From Pseudodesulfovibrio sp. zrk46 (GTDB lineage: Bacteria > Desulfobacterota > Desulfovibrionia > Desulfovibrionales > Desulfovibrionaceae), in contig NZ_CP051216.1 of the NCBI RefSeq assembly GCF_012516435.1, positions 2,436,001 to 2,500,000 of the forward strand: 64,000 nucleotides of DNA, in the 5' to 3' direction. Of this stretch, positions 26,893 to 35,516 are shown one piece after another; position 1 is the stretch's first letter; every line of letters starts with the position of its first letter. The notes under the pieces are model-generated. The model was not told the DNA's origin, did not search any database, and was given only the letters and a program-made list of their open reading frames with translations. The translations under genes and the position numbers were made by a program.

Positions 26893-27738
26893 GTGAGCGA
26901 AGAATACGAAGTCATGGGAGTCTACTCCCACAGCACCAAATATGAATACAAGGTGGGCGAGCGCGGGTCGCGCTATCGCCACGGCACCTTCTGGTTTGTG
27001 CGCAAGCGCAGCGATGACATGTTTGAAGTGCGTCCACTCAACGCCCATCATGTTCCCTCGGGCGTATCCCGCCTTGTCTCACACGAAGACTTTCTCCAGT
27101 ACTACACTCCGGAGCTCGCCTACTATCAGGAAAATACCATGCCCTGTCTGGATAACTTGCGTAAGAAAGTGCGTATGGGGCGTCGTTATTTCAACATGGG
27201 GCAACTGGAGCGAGCTGAGCAGGAGTTCTGCGATGCCGTTCTTCTTCAGGACGATAACGTGGACAGCAATATGGGCCTGAGTGAGGTCTATGCCGAGCAG
27301 CAGCAGTTCACCAAACTGCGCAGTGTGCTCGACAAGCTCATGAACATCGATGAGGTGTTCCGTGAAGAGCAGCGCCACAAGTTCAACGAGTTCGGCATCA
27401 ACCTTCGCAAGAAAGAGCTCTACGACGACGCCATCCGCTTCTATTCCAAGGCGCTTGAAGTGAACGATGAAGACGAGAATCTGCACTTCAACATCGCCCG
27501 GGCCTTCTATTCCAAGGACCTGATCAAGGAATGTCGAAAGCATCTCAGGCGTGCCATTGATATCAATCCGAAGATGAATGAGGCGCAATTGTTCCTTCGT
27601 TCCGTGGACAAGGATATCGCCTTTGAAAAAGAGATGCGTCGCAAAGAGCAGGAAGGCCGCGCAGCCATTGCTCGGGGTCTGAAAAAGCGCAGCAGAAATG
27701 ACGCGCCAGAATCCAAGCGAATCAAGCTCGAATTCTAG
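26893..27738 (+). CDS. Tetratricopeptide repeat protein
   Basis: 281 residues from GTG 26893 (GGGGG 7 bases upstream). An N-terminal domain of about 70 residues (YEYKVGERGSRYRHGTFWFVRKR) of unknown type precedes several TPR-like helix pairs (RRYFNMGQLERAEQEFCDAVLL; YDDAIRFYSKALEVNDEDENLHFNIARAFYSK). The C-terminal tail is strongly basic (RRKEQEGRAAIARGLKKRSRN). No signal peptide. Probably a cytoplasmic interaction protein; possibly linked to the RsbW-like gene upstream. Confidence 0.8.
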   Translation: MSEEYEVMGVYSHSTKYEYKVGERGSRYRHGTFWFVRKRSDDMFEVRPLNAHHVPSGVSRLVSHEDFLQYYTPELAYYQENTMPCLDNLRKKVRMGRRYFNMGQLERAEQEFCDAVLLQDDNVDSNMGLSEVYAEQQQFTKLRSVLDKLMNIDEVFREEQRHKFNEFGINLRKKELYDDAIRFYSKALEVNDEDENLHFNIARAFYSKDLIKECRKHLRRAIDINPKMNEAQLFLRSVDKDIAFEKEMRRKEQEGRAAIARGLKKRSRNDAPESKRIKLEF

Positions 27739-27741
27739 TCT

Positions 27742-29283
27742 CTATTTTCCGAAATCATCCAGCGAGAAGAAGGAGCCTGCCACATGTGACGTGAATAGCG
27801 GGTCGTACTCTTCGTCGTCCCCATCAATGTGGTGGTAGGTGCAGAAGACGTTCTCGTCATCCAGCATGGTCCAGCCGGAGTATCCGAAGTCCGGCGGTGA
27901 GGTATACCGGGCATTGCGCAACTCAAGGATATTGTCCAGCACCCACTGATCGGGCAGTCCCATTTCCGGCGTCCATTTCCAATCGTATCGCCGTTGCAGG
28001 CGTGGCTCCTCAATGGAAAGGCTGACCCGTCGCCAAGTGCAATCCACGGCATTGTCCTCGAAAGGATAGGGCGCACCGAACAGAATCGGGCGTGTATCGG
28101 CATGGTCGTCGTCCACCACGATGGAAGCCCGTTCATCGCCATCAACATTCAAAGTGACACGGCCTGCTGCGTATTCCAGCCGAATGGTGTGAAATTGTCC
28201 CTGCTCGATTGGGATAGGTTGTGCATCATCCACGTCCGGTTCGATGCTGTTCGGGGTGATGCGCCACCAAACACCCAGTCGCAGGGCGCAGGCGTTTGCA
28301 TCGGCTTCATCCACGCGCACTTCGGCTTCCAACACCGCCTTGGCCGAGCGGGGATCGGTCATGGGGCGCAGCACGTAGCGCACTACGCTGCAATCACCGC
28401 TGGTGTTGCTGACGCGCAGTCCGTCTTTGGTCAAGACAGGATTGGCAGGATCTGCGTGACGTCCATGAACCTTGAAGCCGGAGCAGAGTTTATCCAGCGT
28501 GCCGAGCCATGCGCTGGTACCCATATCCGGGCCAACGTTGCGATAGGTGACGAGCAATCGTCCATCGGGAACAAGTCCCATGGTCGGACGGTGTCCTATG
28601 AGCGGAGTCGGGATGGGGTCGGACCATGTGTCGCCCTCGTCTTCGCTCAGGCAGAGATACATGGGCTCATACACAAAGCTGTTTTCCCGCATCAGCGCGG
28701 CTATGCGTCCATCGGCCAAGCGAGTCATGGAGGCTTCACACAGCACCAGATTGCGTTCGCGACCAATGGCGCCGAGAGCTAGCCAGTCTTTGCCGCCGTT
28801 GTCTGAGCGGTAGGCCATTTGTTCGGTGGGAGCTTGTCGAATGGCCGGTTGCTCCGCCGTGCCGCGGTGCAGATGCCCCGTGGTGAGGAACACGTCCTCG
28901 CCCAGATCCGTGACGCGATCGATCATGTCATGCTCCAGCCCATTGGCCTGCATGACCTCCCATGTGTCGCCGCTGTCCCGGCTGATATGAAAGCGTCGGT
29001 AGCTGTCAGAAAGGAGCAGGTCGCCGTTCGTCAGTTTGATCAGGCGCGGGCAGTGGCTCCAGTCATCACCCAGACGAACGATATCATCCCAAGTTCGACC
29101 ATTGTCGAAGCTTTGCCGTACAAGCAGGGTGCGTCTGCCTGGTGTGACGTGCTTATCCGCCTCATTGTAGGCCACGACCAAGCGGCCGTCATCGGCGCGG
29201 ACGACATCCGGAAAGCAGATGTACTGGTCGTCACGCTTATCAATAACAATATGGCGGTCCGCAACGTTACTGATGGAAGGCAT
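27742..29283 (-). CDS. Sialidase-superfamily protein with an inserted LamG-like domain
   Basis: 513 residues without a signal peptide. Four Asp-box-like motifs mark a beta-propeller of the sialidase fold: SFDNGRTW (58-65), SRDSGDTW (101-108), SDNGGKDW (160-167) and SEDEGDTW (213-220). The early Arg/FPDVV and later YRNVG segments are in the right region, but I cannot confirm the catalytic Arg triad, Tyr and Asp. Residues about 310-430 look like a concanavalin/LamG-type insertion. Exo-sialidase activity on cytoplasmic substrates would be unusual; another glycan or non-hydrolytic function is possible. It ends 3 bases from the convergent TPR gene. Confidence 0.7.
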   Translation of the reverse strand: MPSISNVADRHIVIDKRDDQYICFPDVVRADDGRLVVAYNEADKHVTPGRRTLLVRQSFDNGRTWDDIVRLGDDWSHCPRLIKLTNGDLLLSDSYRRFHISRDSGDTWEVMQANGLEHDMIDRVTDLGEDVFLTTGHLHRGTAEQPAIRQAPTEQMAYRSDNGGKDWLALGAIGRERNLVLCEASMTRLADGRIAALMRENSFVYEPMYLCLSEDEGDTWSDPIPTPLIGHRPTMGLVPDGRLLVTYRNVGPDMGTSAWLGTLDKLCSGFKVHGRHADPANPVLTKDGLRVSNTSGDCSVVRYVLRPMTDPRSAKAVLEAEVRVDEADANACALRLGVWWRITPNSIEPDVDDAQPIPIEQGQFHTIRLEYAAGRVTLNVDGDERASIVVDDDHADTRPILFGAPYPFEDNAVDCTWRRVSLSIEEPRLQRRYDWKWTPEMGLPDQWVLDNILELRNARYTSPPDFGYSGWTMLDDENVFCTYHHIDGDDEEYDPLFTSHVAGSFFSLDDFGK

Positions 29284-29310
29284 GGCTGCTCCCTATTGGA
29301 GAATTGAAAT

Positions 29311-29520
29311 CAGGTAGGGAAGTCGCCTTCGGCTCCATTGTCAGATGACTTCGCCTCCGGCGGGCAAGGACTCGCGCCCTTGCATCCCGCTTATGCGCCT
29401 TTGGCGCGGACAACTCTTTGCGGCAAAGCCGCAGAATGGGATTCCAAAGGGTTATAGCCCTTTGGCCGCCGGAGGCGAAATCACCTGACATCGCCGCGAA
29501 GCGGCATCCTCTATTGCCTT
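29311..29520. repeat. GC-rich imperfect inverted-repeat element
   Basis: The 200 bases between the sialidase-like and CoA-ligase genes hold nested palindromes. GACTTCGCCTCCGGCGG near 29348 is mirrored by CCGCCGGAGGCGAAATC near 29467; inside lie GCGCC/GGCGC, TGCGGCAAAGCCGCA and CCCTTTGG copies. The base composition and codon signal do not support a gene. It resembles the extragenic palindromes scattered in this group and may act as terminator for both sides. Confidence 0.5.
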
Positions 29521-30808
29521 AGTCGTCGGCGCGTTCGTCGTGTACTCGTTTGGTCTTGGCGAAACTGCGCGGCAACTCACCGGGGCCGAGAATCTTGACT
29601 TCACTGCGTACGAGAATGTGCTTTCTGATCTCGTTTGCAACAGCGTTGGTGAGATTGGTGCACTCCTCGTGGGATGCTCCGGGCGTGCACTCGACACTGA
29701 CAGACATGTGATCGAGCCCGTCGCGGCGATTGAGAGAAATCTGATACTCGGCGGAAAGATCCGGGAACCCTTCGAGCACGGAACCGATTTGGCCGGGATA
29801 AATGTTCACGCCGCGGAAAATGAACATGTCGTCGGAACGGCCCATGATCTTGTCGATGCGCGGCATTTTTACGCCACAGGCACATTCGCCGGGGATCAGA
29901 CGGGTCAGATCGCGGGTGCGGTAACGGACCAGCGGAGAGGCTTCCTTGCTGAGCGTGGTCACGACCATTTCGCCGACTTCGCCGGGCGCTACGGGCTTGA
30001 GCGTCTTGGGATCAAGGATTTCGAGAATGTAAATATCAGACCAGAAGTGAATGCCGTCGTGAGCCTCGCACTCAAGGCCGGTGCCGGGGCCGTAGAGCTC
30101 GGTCATGCCGATGATGTCGAAACTGTGCTCCAGACCGAGGGCTTCCTCGAACTGGCGGCGCATCTTGGGCGTATGAGTCTCGGCGCCGAAAATGGCGCGC
30201 TTGAGGGCGATCTTGTCGGCCAGCCCCTGCTTCTGCACCTCTTCACCCATGAGCAGCGCCATGGAGGCGGTGGAACAGAGACAGGTGGATTTGAGGTCGG
30301 TGAGCATCTGAAGCTGAATCTCCAGCAGACCGGGGCCTACGGGCAATGCCATGGCGCCGAAACGCTCGCAGCCCAGCTGGAATCCTGCACCAGCGGTCCA
30401 GAGACCGTAGCCAACGCAGATCTGAACGCGATCATCGACGGTCAGCCCTGCCAGCTCGTAGCAGCGGGCGAACATGTCCTTCCATGTGTCGATGTCGTTT
30501 TGGGTGTAGGCTAAAATTTTGCGCTTGCCCGTGGTGCCGCTGGAACCGTGGATGCGAACCACGTCGCTCTCGGGCACGGACAGGAGCGGCATGGGGTAGC
30601 CGTCCTTGAGGTCGTCGGCAGTAGTAAAGGGAAGCTTCTGGATGTCATCGAGGGTGCGAATGTCCTCGGGAGCCACGTCCTGTGCCATCATGCGGGAACG
30701 GTAGAAGGGGCTGTTGTCATATACGTGCCGGGCGGTCCACTTGAGGCCCGCCAATTGTTTGTCGGCGATCTGTCCTTCTGTCAGGTCAGGAATAAAACGG
30801 TGGCTCAT
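29519..30808 (-). CDS. Phenylacetate-CoA ligase family protein
   Basis: 429 residues, the usual PaaK length. AMP-forming adenylation motifs are present: HGSSGTTGKRK (87-97) as the phosphate loop, YGLWTAG, GMTELYGPGTG, and the YRTRDLTR/GRSDDMFIFRGVNIYP region followed by the C-terminal PaaK lid. It activates an aryl or arylacetate carboxylate to its CoA thioester through an acyl-AMP. Several such paralogues occur in sulfate reducers, some linked to indoleacetate or phenylacetate formation from amino acids. No aromatic pathway gene is adjacent, so substrate is open. Confidence 0.88.
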   Translation of the reverse strand: MSHRFIPDLTEGQIADKQLAGLKWTARHVYDNSPFYRSRMMAQDVAPEDIRTLDDIQKLPFTTADDLKDGYPMPLLSVPESDVVRIHGSSGTTGKRKILAYTQNDIDTWKDMFARCYELAGLTVDDRVQICVGYGLWTAGAGFQLGCERFGAMALPVGPGLLEIQLQMLTDLKSTCLCSTASMALLMGEEVQKQGLADKIALKRAIFGAETHTPKMRRQFEEALGLEHSFDIIGMTELYGPGTGLECEAHDGIHFWSDIYILEILDPKTLKPVAPGEVGEMVVTTLSKEASPLVRYRTRDLTRLIPGECACGVKMPRIDKIMGRSDDMFIFRGVNIYPGQIGSVLEGFPDLSAEYQISLNRRDGLDHMSVSVECTPGASHEECTNLTNAVANEIRKHILVRSEVKILGPGELPRSFAKTKRVHDERADD

Positions 30809-30944
30809 CTCTCTCTCCTTGTGTGAAATCAGCGGTCCTCCCCTTGTCTCGCTGCGTCAAATCCGGTAGCTCTGACACGGAGAGGGGCCTACGCGCCTAT
30901 TCATGCAGCAAAAGCCGTAAATCTTCAAGTGTGAAGGGTCTTTC

Positions 30945-31724
30945 ATGGAGATGATACCCACCTGGATTTTCTACCTCATGGCAGCCGTAGCCGGTCTGGA
31001 ACTGGGCGGTCTGGCCACTATTTTCATTCAACGGTGGATCGATGAGAAGCCCATCCTCAAGCCGTGGGGTTCGGCCTGCCCGGCGTGCAGCAAGCCGCTG
31101 GCGTGGCGAGATACGGTTCCGGTCCTTAGCTATCTGTTGCTTCGCGGGCGTTGCCGCCATTGCGATGAGCGCATCGGACCGCAATACATGCTGGTGGAAC
31201 TCTCATGCATGGCATGGTCGCTGGCTGTTGCTCATCAATTCGGCCTGTCCCCGGAGTGGGGCGTGTATCTGGTGCTCGGCATCATCCTCATTGTCGGCAG
31301 TTTCATTGACTTCGAGACCATGCTCCTGCCCAACCGGGTTACCCTCGGTGGGGCGGCTCTGGCCGTGGCAGCTCTGTTCGTGTTGGATCTGCCCGGCTGG
31401 AAGAACGGACTTCTCGGCGCAGCCGTGGGCGGCACATTTTTCTGGGTACTGCAACAGGCGTATCGTCTCGTGCGCCGCGATGAAGGTCTCGGTACCGGTG
31501 ATGTGAAATTGATGCTGATGATCGGCGCCATGGTGGGCTTCAAAGGGTTGCCGCTTACCATTCTCATCGCTTCCCTGACTTCTGTGGTGGGCTTCGCGTT
31601 TTTCGTCTTTCGTCCCGGTATGCAGGAGGGGAAGATGCGAATTCCCTTCGGTCCGTTTCTGAGCCTCGGCTGTCTGCTGTATGTGCTGTACGGCGAGGAA
31701 CTGCGGAAATGGCTGGGAATGTAG
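30945..31724 (+). CDS. pilD: Prepilin peptidase (A24 aspartic protease, bifunctional methylase type)
   Basis: 259 residues with about seven hydrophobic segments. The cytoplasmic zinc-binding loop has two CxxC pairs (Cys45/48 and Cys70/73), and the two membrane-embedded catalytic aspartates are Asp122 (FIDFETMLLPN) and Asp186 (GTGDVKLM). It cleaves and N-methylates type IV prepilins or pseudopilins. No pilin or secretion genes lie in the window, so it serves loci elsewhere. Start ATG 30945 follows AAGGG. Confidence 0.92.
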   Translation: MEMIPTWIFYLMAAVAGLELGGLATIFIQRWIDEKPILKPWGSACPACSKPLAWRDTVPVLSYLLLRGRCRHCDERIGPQYMLVELSCMAWSLAVAHQFGLSPEWGVYLVLGIILIVGSFIDFETMLLPNRVTLGGAALAVAALFVLDLPGWKNGLLGAAVGGTFFWVLQQAYRLVRRDEGLGTGDVKLMLMIGAMVGFKGLPLTILIASLTSVVGFAFFVFRPGMQEGKMRIPFGPFLSLGCLLYVLYGEELRKWLGM

Positions 31725-31745
31725 CGGGCCAAGAGATTTGAAATC

Positions 31746-32366
31746 ATGATTAATGATTACGCCCTCTATCTGGTGCTGGCTTTTTCCATCACCGCCATCC
31801 CCGGCCCGGCTGTCATCCTGACTATCAAAAACAGCCTCAAGTACGGCTACCGGTCTACCATAGCGAATATCCTCGGCAATTTTTCCGCCATGGTTATTCT
31901 GGCAACCATCTCCGCCGCTGGACTGGGCGCGGTGCTCATGTCTTCGGCCATGCTTTTCTCTGCCATGAAGATTCTGGGCTGCCTCTATCTGGTGTATCTG
32001 GGAATTATGGCCTGGCGCGCCCCGGCCGTAGCAGTGGGGCAGAGTGTCGTTGCAAAGCAAGAACGTCGCAGCTTTCTTGCTCTCTTCAAAGAGGGCTTCG
32101 GTGTGGGCCTCAGCAATCCCAAGGCTATCGCCTTTTTCACAGCCCTGTTTCCCCAGTTTATTGATCCCTCAAGGGCGTATGTCCCCCAATTTCTCACCCT
32201 GATCCTGACCATTGAAGGTGTGTCGACCATCGTCCTGTCCAGCTACGCCTTGCTGGCCTCAATGGTATCGCCCATGTTGTCGAGTCGGAAAGCCATGGGC
32301 TATTTCAACAAGCTGACCGGAGCCGCCTTTGTCGGATTCGGTGTAGCGTTGGTTTGTGATGAGTAA
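31746..32366 (+). CDS. LysE/RhtB-family amino acid exporter
   Basis: 206 residues and six hydrophobic segments. It carries the family signatures ITAIPGPAVILTIKNSLKYG near the start and GVGLSNPKAIAFFTALFPQFI (about 119-139). Members export amino acids such as homoserine, threonine, lysine or leucine; the substrate cannot be told from sequence. It starts 21 bases after the prepilin peptidase gene, possibly co-transcribed. Confidence 0.88.
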   Translation: MINDYALYLVLAFSITAIPGPAVILTIKNSLKYGYRSTIANILGNFSAMVILATISAAGLGAVLMSSAMLFSAMKILGCLYLVYLGIMAWRAPAVAVGQSVVAKQERRSFLALFKEGFGVGLSNPKAIAFFTALFPQFIDPSRAYVPQFLTLILTIEGVSTIVLSSYALLASMVSPMLSSRKAMGYFNKLTGAAFVGFGVALVCDE

Positions 32367-32392
32367 ATTTTTAGTAAGCATACGAAAGAAAT

Positions 32393-32425
32393 AAGGCCGC
32401 CCCAATTGGGACGGCCTTTTCTTTT
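32393..32425. terminator. Bidirectional terminator between lysE-like and dctM genes
   Basis: AAGGCCG (32393-32399) pairs with CGGCCTT (32412-32418), with CCCAATTGGG forming the apex, and T residues follow on the plus strand. It lies between convergent genes. Confidence 0.75.
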
Positions 32426-32446
32426 CTCTCTCAACCAGTGCCGGAG

Positions 32447-33760
32447 TTAATACATCAATCCCGGCAAGAACAGGATGATCTGGGGGAACCAGAACAGCAG
32501 GGCGATACCGACGATGATGGACAGCATGAACGGGACGATGCCCTTGAAGACTTCCTCCAGCGTCACGTCTGGCGCGATCTTTTGGCACATGCCGTAGACC
32601 ACGTAGACGTTGATGCCCACTGGTGGGGTGATGACGCCCATTTCGGTGACCAGCACGATGATGATGCCGAACCAGATGGGGTCGTAGCCCATGTTGGTGA
32701 CCACCGGGAAAAAGACCGGGATGGTCAGCATGATCAGGGCAAGGGAGTCCATGAAGCAGCCACCAATGAAGTAGATGGCGATGATGGCTGCCATGATGGC
32801 AAAGGGCGGCATGTCGAATGCGGATACCCACTGGGCTATGTCGAACGGAATGCGTGTCACGGCGAGGAATTTGCCGAACACTACCGCGCCCGCGATCAGC
32901 ACCAGCACCATACAGGAGGTGCGCAGGGTCTCGTAGAGCGAATTGACAAACGCCTGCCACGATAGTTGGCGCTTGATGATGGCGAGTGCCAGTACGCCGA
33001 GCACACCAATGGACGCAGCCTCGGTGGGGGTGAACCAGCCTTTGAAAAGGCCACCAATGACCAAGCCGAAAATGATCAGGGTGTCGATCAGGTTGGCAAG
33101 GGATTTGAGCTTCTCAGGCCAGGTGAAGGACTCACCTTTGGGGCCGAGGGCCGGGTTAACCTTGCACTGAAGGTAAATGCCGACAACGAACAGTACGGTC
33201 AGCAGCACGGCGGGCAGGATGCCGGATACGAACAGCGCGCCGATGGATTGCTCGGTGAGCACGCCGTAAATGATCAGGACAACGGACGGAGGCATAATCA
33301 TGCCCAGCCCACCACCGGAGGCAACAGAGGCTGCGGCCAGTGAGTTGGCGTAGCCGTAGCGCTTCATCTCCGGGATACCCACGGTGGACATGGTGGCTGC
33401 CGTGGCCGGGCTGGAGCCGCAGACCGCGCCAAAGGCGGTGCAGGCAGAGACCGTTGCCATGGCAAGGCCGCCACGGACATTGCCGAGGAAATGGTACGCC
33501 GTGTTGTAGAGCCGTTTCGAGATGCCGCTGTTAAAGGCGATCTGGCCCATCAGAATGAACAAGGGGATGGTGGACAGTTCGTAGGATGCGAACGCGTCGT
33601 AAATATTGCGGCTCATCAGGTTCAGGCCGCCTTTCCACGAGGTGAGCAGCGAGAAGCCGACAAACCCTACCAGCATCATGACGAACGCAACAGGCATGCG
33701 GGTCATGAACAGGAACACCATGATTACGATGCCGATGATTCCGGCCATAGTCGGGTCCAT
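32447..33760 (-). CDS. dctM: TRAP transporter large permease, DctM
   Basis: 437 residues and about 12 membrane segments. ATG 33760 is chosen because GAGGC lies upstream and the protein then begins MDPTMAGIIGIVIMVFLFMTR as in the family. Signatures include FGAVCGSSPATAATM (about 103-117) and GGGLGMIMPPSVVLIIYG. It forms the sodium-driven channel of the TRAP uptake system together with DctQ, whose stop codon is one base before this start. Last gene of the operon. Confidence 0.93.
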   Translation of the reverse strand: MDPTMAGIIGIVIMVFLFMTRMPVAFVMMLVGFVGFSLLTSWKGGLNLMSRNIYDAFASYELSTIPLFILMGQIAFNSGISKRLYNTAYHFLGNVRGGLAMATVSACTAFGAVCGSSPATAATMSTVGIPEMKRYGYANSLAAASVASGGGLGMIMPPSVVLIIYGVLTEQSIGALFVSGILPAVLLTVLFVVGIYLQCKVNPALGPKGESFTWPEKLKSLANLIDTLIIFGLVIGGLFKGWFTPTEAASIGVLGVLALAIIKRQLSWQAFVNSLYETLRTSCMVLVLIAGAVVFGKFLAVTRIPFDIAQWVSAFDMPPFAIMAAIIAIYFIGGCFMDSLALIMLTIPVFFPVVTNMGYDPIWFGIIIVLVTEMGVITPPVGINVYVVYGMCQKIAPDVTLEEVFKGIVPFMLSIIVGIALLFWFPQIILFLPGLMY

Positions 33761-33761
33761 G

Positions 33762-34250
33762 TTATGCCTCGCTTCCTTTGTCGTTGAAGAATTTGATGAT
33801 GTCCGACACAAGGCAGGCCGTGTAGGCCAGGAAACCGATCGCAAGGATGTAAATGACCATGTACTCGGGCAGTTCGAGGTTCATGGAGACTTCGCCGGAT
33901 TCAGCCTGGGACTGGGCATACAGGAACATGCGCCATGTGATTATGCCCACCAGAAACAGGGTGGCCGAGTCGGTCAGCAGTTTCAGTGCCCGTCTCGTGC
34001 GCTTGGATAACTTGCGCACCAAAATTTCCACGCCGATGTGACTCTTCTGGTAGTGGGTGTAAGGCAGGGCGAAGCCAACCACTACAATGCCGAGGATGCC
34101 TACGATCTCCTCAGAGCCGAATATAGGCGTATTGAACACGCCGCGCATGAACACGTCTGCCCCGGTGACCAGGGCCATGCCCATCAGGCATATGGCGGCG
34201 ATTTTTCGCATGAACCCCTCCATGCGGTTGAGCACTGACTGTCTCTCCAT
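33762..34250 (-). CDS. dctQ: TRAP transporter small permease, DctQ
   Basis: 162 residues from ATG 34250 (AGGGA upstream; longer frame to 34310 is less likely). Four hydrophobic helices; the EEIVGILGIVVVGFALPYTHYQKSHIGVEIL stretch is typical of DctQ. It pairs with DctM and receives substrate from the DctP proteins encoded upstream in the same operon. Confidence 0.9.
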   Translation of the reverse strand: MERQSVLNRMEGFMRKIAAICLMGMALVTGADVFMRGVFNTPIFGSEEIVGILGIVVVGFALPYTHYQKSHIGVEILVRKLSKRTRRALKLLTDSATLFLVGIITWRMFLYAQSQAESGEVSMNLELPEYMVIYILAIGFLAYTACLVSDIIKFFNDKGSEA

Positions 34251-34371
34251 TGTTTTCCCTTGTACGTCCGCTTTGCGGTGCCTCCGGCGACCCCTCGCCG
34301 ATGGCTTCATAGTTTTATGCGCTTCGCGGGGTTGAAAGTTGAGTTAGGCTGTTCCCTGAGAAAATAAGGCA

Positions 34372-34394
34372 GGGCGGGCCACGCTAGCCCGCCC
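34372..34394 (-). promoter_or_regulatory. Stem-loop between dctP and dctQ
   Basis: GGGCGGGC (34372-34379) pairs with GCCCGCCC (34387-34394). No convincing T run follows on the minus strand. Such hairpins after binding-protein genes commonly stabilise the upstream mRNA or attenuate permease expression (inference). Confidence 0.55.
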
Positions 34395-34413
34395 CGCAAA
34401 AGGTAGGGGTGTT

Positions 34414-35412
34414 CTATTTCAAGGTGGATTGGGTGAATTCCAGAATGGCTTTGCCGTCGAGGCCCTTCTTGTTGGCTTCGTCTACGTAGTCATTCAGAAC
34501 CGGCTGGGCTGCGGTCACCCACTTGGCGGACTCTTCAGCAGTCAGCTGAACGATCTGGCCGCCCTGATCAAGAAAGAACTGGCGACCGGCTGCATCGGCA
34601 GCATCCCAGGCAGCAGCGTGCTTGGCGGCCCATTCCTTGTTGATTTCACTGATGATCTTCTGGGACTCGGGATCGATGGAATCCCACTTGTCCTTGTTCA
34701 TGACGACGAAGAAGACAGTGGTGTAGGCCACGTCAAAGGAGTCGGTGCCGAACTTGCAAACTTCACCGAGCTTGAAAGACTTGTTGGACTCGATCGGGTG
34801 CATGGAGCCGTCCACCACGCCCTTTTGCAGGAGCTGGTAGTTTTCAGGCATGGGTTTGGCAACCGGGGTGCCGCCCAGTGCTTTGACCAGCTTGGCGGAG
34901 TTGCCGGTGGCGCGGATTTTCTCGCCTTTCAAGTCGTCGAGGGTGGCGATGGATTTGTCCACGGTAAAGAGCAGGCCGGGACCGTGGCCGTTGAAATACA
35001 TTACTTCGGTGTCGGAGAGTTCCTTGGGCTGGAACTTTTCGTATACGGCATTGGCGGCCGTGGTTGCCTGAGCAGCGCTCTTGTAGCCGAGGGGAAGGTC
35101 GACTGCGGCCATGACCGGGAAGCGGCCACGGGAGTATGCGAGGCAGGACATGCCGACGTCGGACATGCCTTCAACAACACCGTCATAGCACTGTTTGGCT
35201 TTAGTCAGGGTGCCGCCGGGGTAGTATTCGACCACCACCTTGCCGCCTGTACGCTTTTCAACTTCCTTGCACCACTGTTCGGCCAGTTGGGACTGATGGT
35301 TCGCGGGGGGGAAGAAATTGGAGTAGGTCAGCTTGACTTCAGCTTGGGCCAGTGTGGGCAATGCCGCGCAGAGCACCGCCAATGCAATGAAAGTTGCCAG
35401 AAATTTTCTCAT
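34414..35412 (-). CDS. dctP: TRAP transporter substrate-binding protein, DctP copy 1
   Basis: 332 residues with a signal peptide ending AQA-E (24). The TRAP SBP fold is indicated by EVKLTYSNFFPP, WCKEVEKRTGGKVVVEYYPGGTLTKA, GEKIRATGNSAKLVKALGG with the carboxylate-binding Arg (near 164), and PIESNKSF. A close paralogue is encoded just upstream (35517-36518); the two share roughly two residues in three by eye. Substrate may be an organic acid or aromatic acid. Confidence 0.92.
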   Translation of the reverse strand: MRKFLATFIALAVLCAALPTLAQAEVKLTYSNFFPPANHQSQLAEQWCKEVEKRTGGKVVVEYYPGGTLTKAKQCYDGVVEGMSDVGMSCLAYSRGRFPVMAAVDLPLGYKSAAQATTAANAVYEKFQPKELSDTEVMYFNGHGPGLLFTVDKSIATLDDLKGEKIRATGNSAKLVKALGGTPVAKPMPENYQLLQKGVVDGSMHPIESNKSFKLGEVCKFGTDSFDVAYTTVFFVVMNKDKWDSIDPESQKIISEINKEWAAKHAAAWDAADAAGRQFFLDQGGQIVQLTAEESAKWVTAAQPVLNDYVDEANKKGLDGKAILEFTQSTLK

Positions 35413-35478
35413 CTCTCTCTCCAGAGGGCAAAATTGTCCGAGGAGGAGCCTCTCTTACTCCCCCCTTGTATGTTGAAC

Positions 35479-35507
35479 CCGCCCGCGTGCTCGATGCACG
35501 CGGGCGG
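35479..35507 (-). promoter_or_regulatory. Stem-loop between the two dctP genes
   Basis: CCGCCCGCGTGC (35479-35490) pairs perfectly with GCACGCGGGCGG (35496-35507), a 12-pair GC-rich stem without a clear T run. It probably separates expression levels or protects the first dctP message. Confidence 0.6.
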
Positions 35508-35516
35508 TATGTTCAC

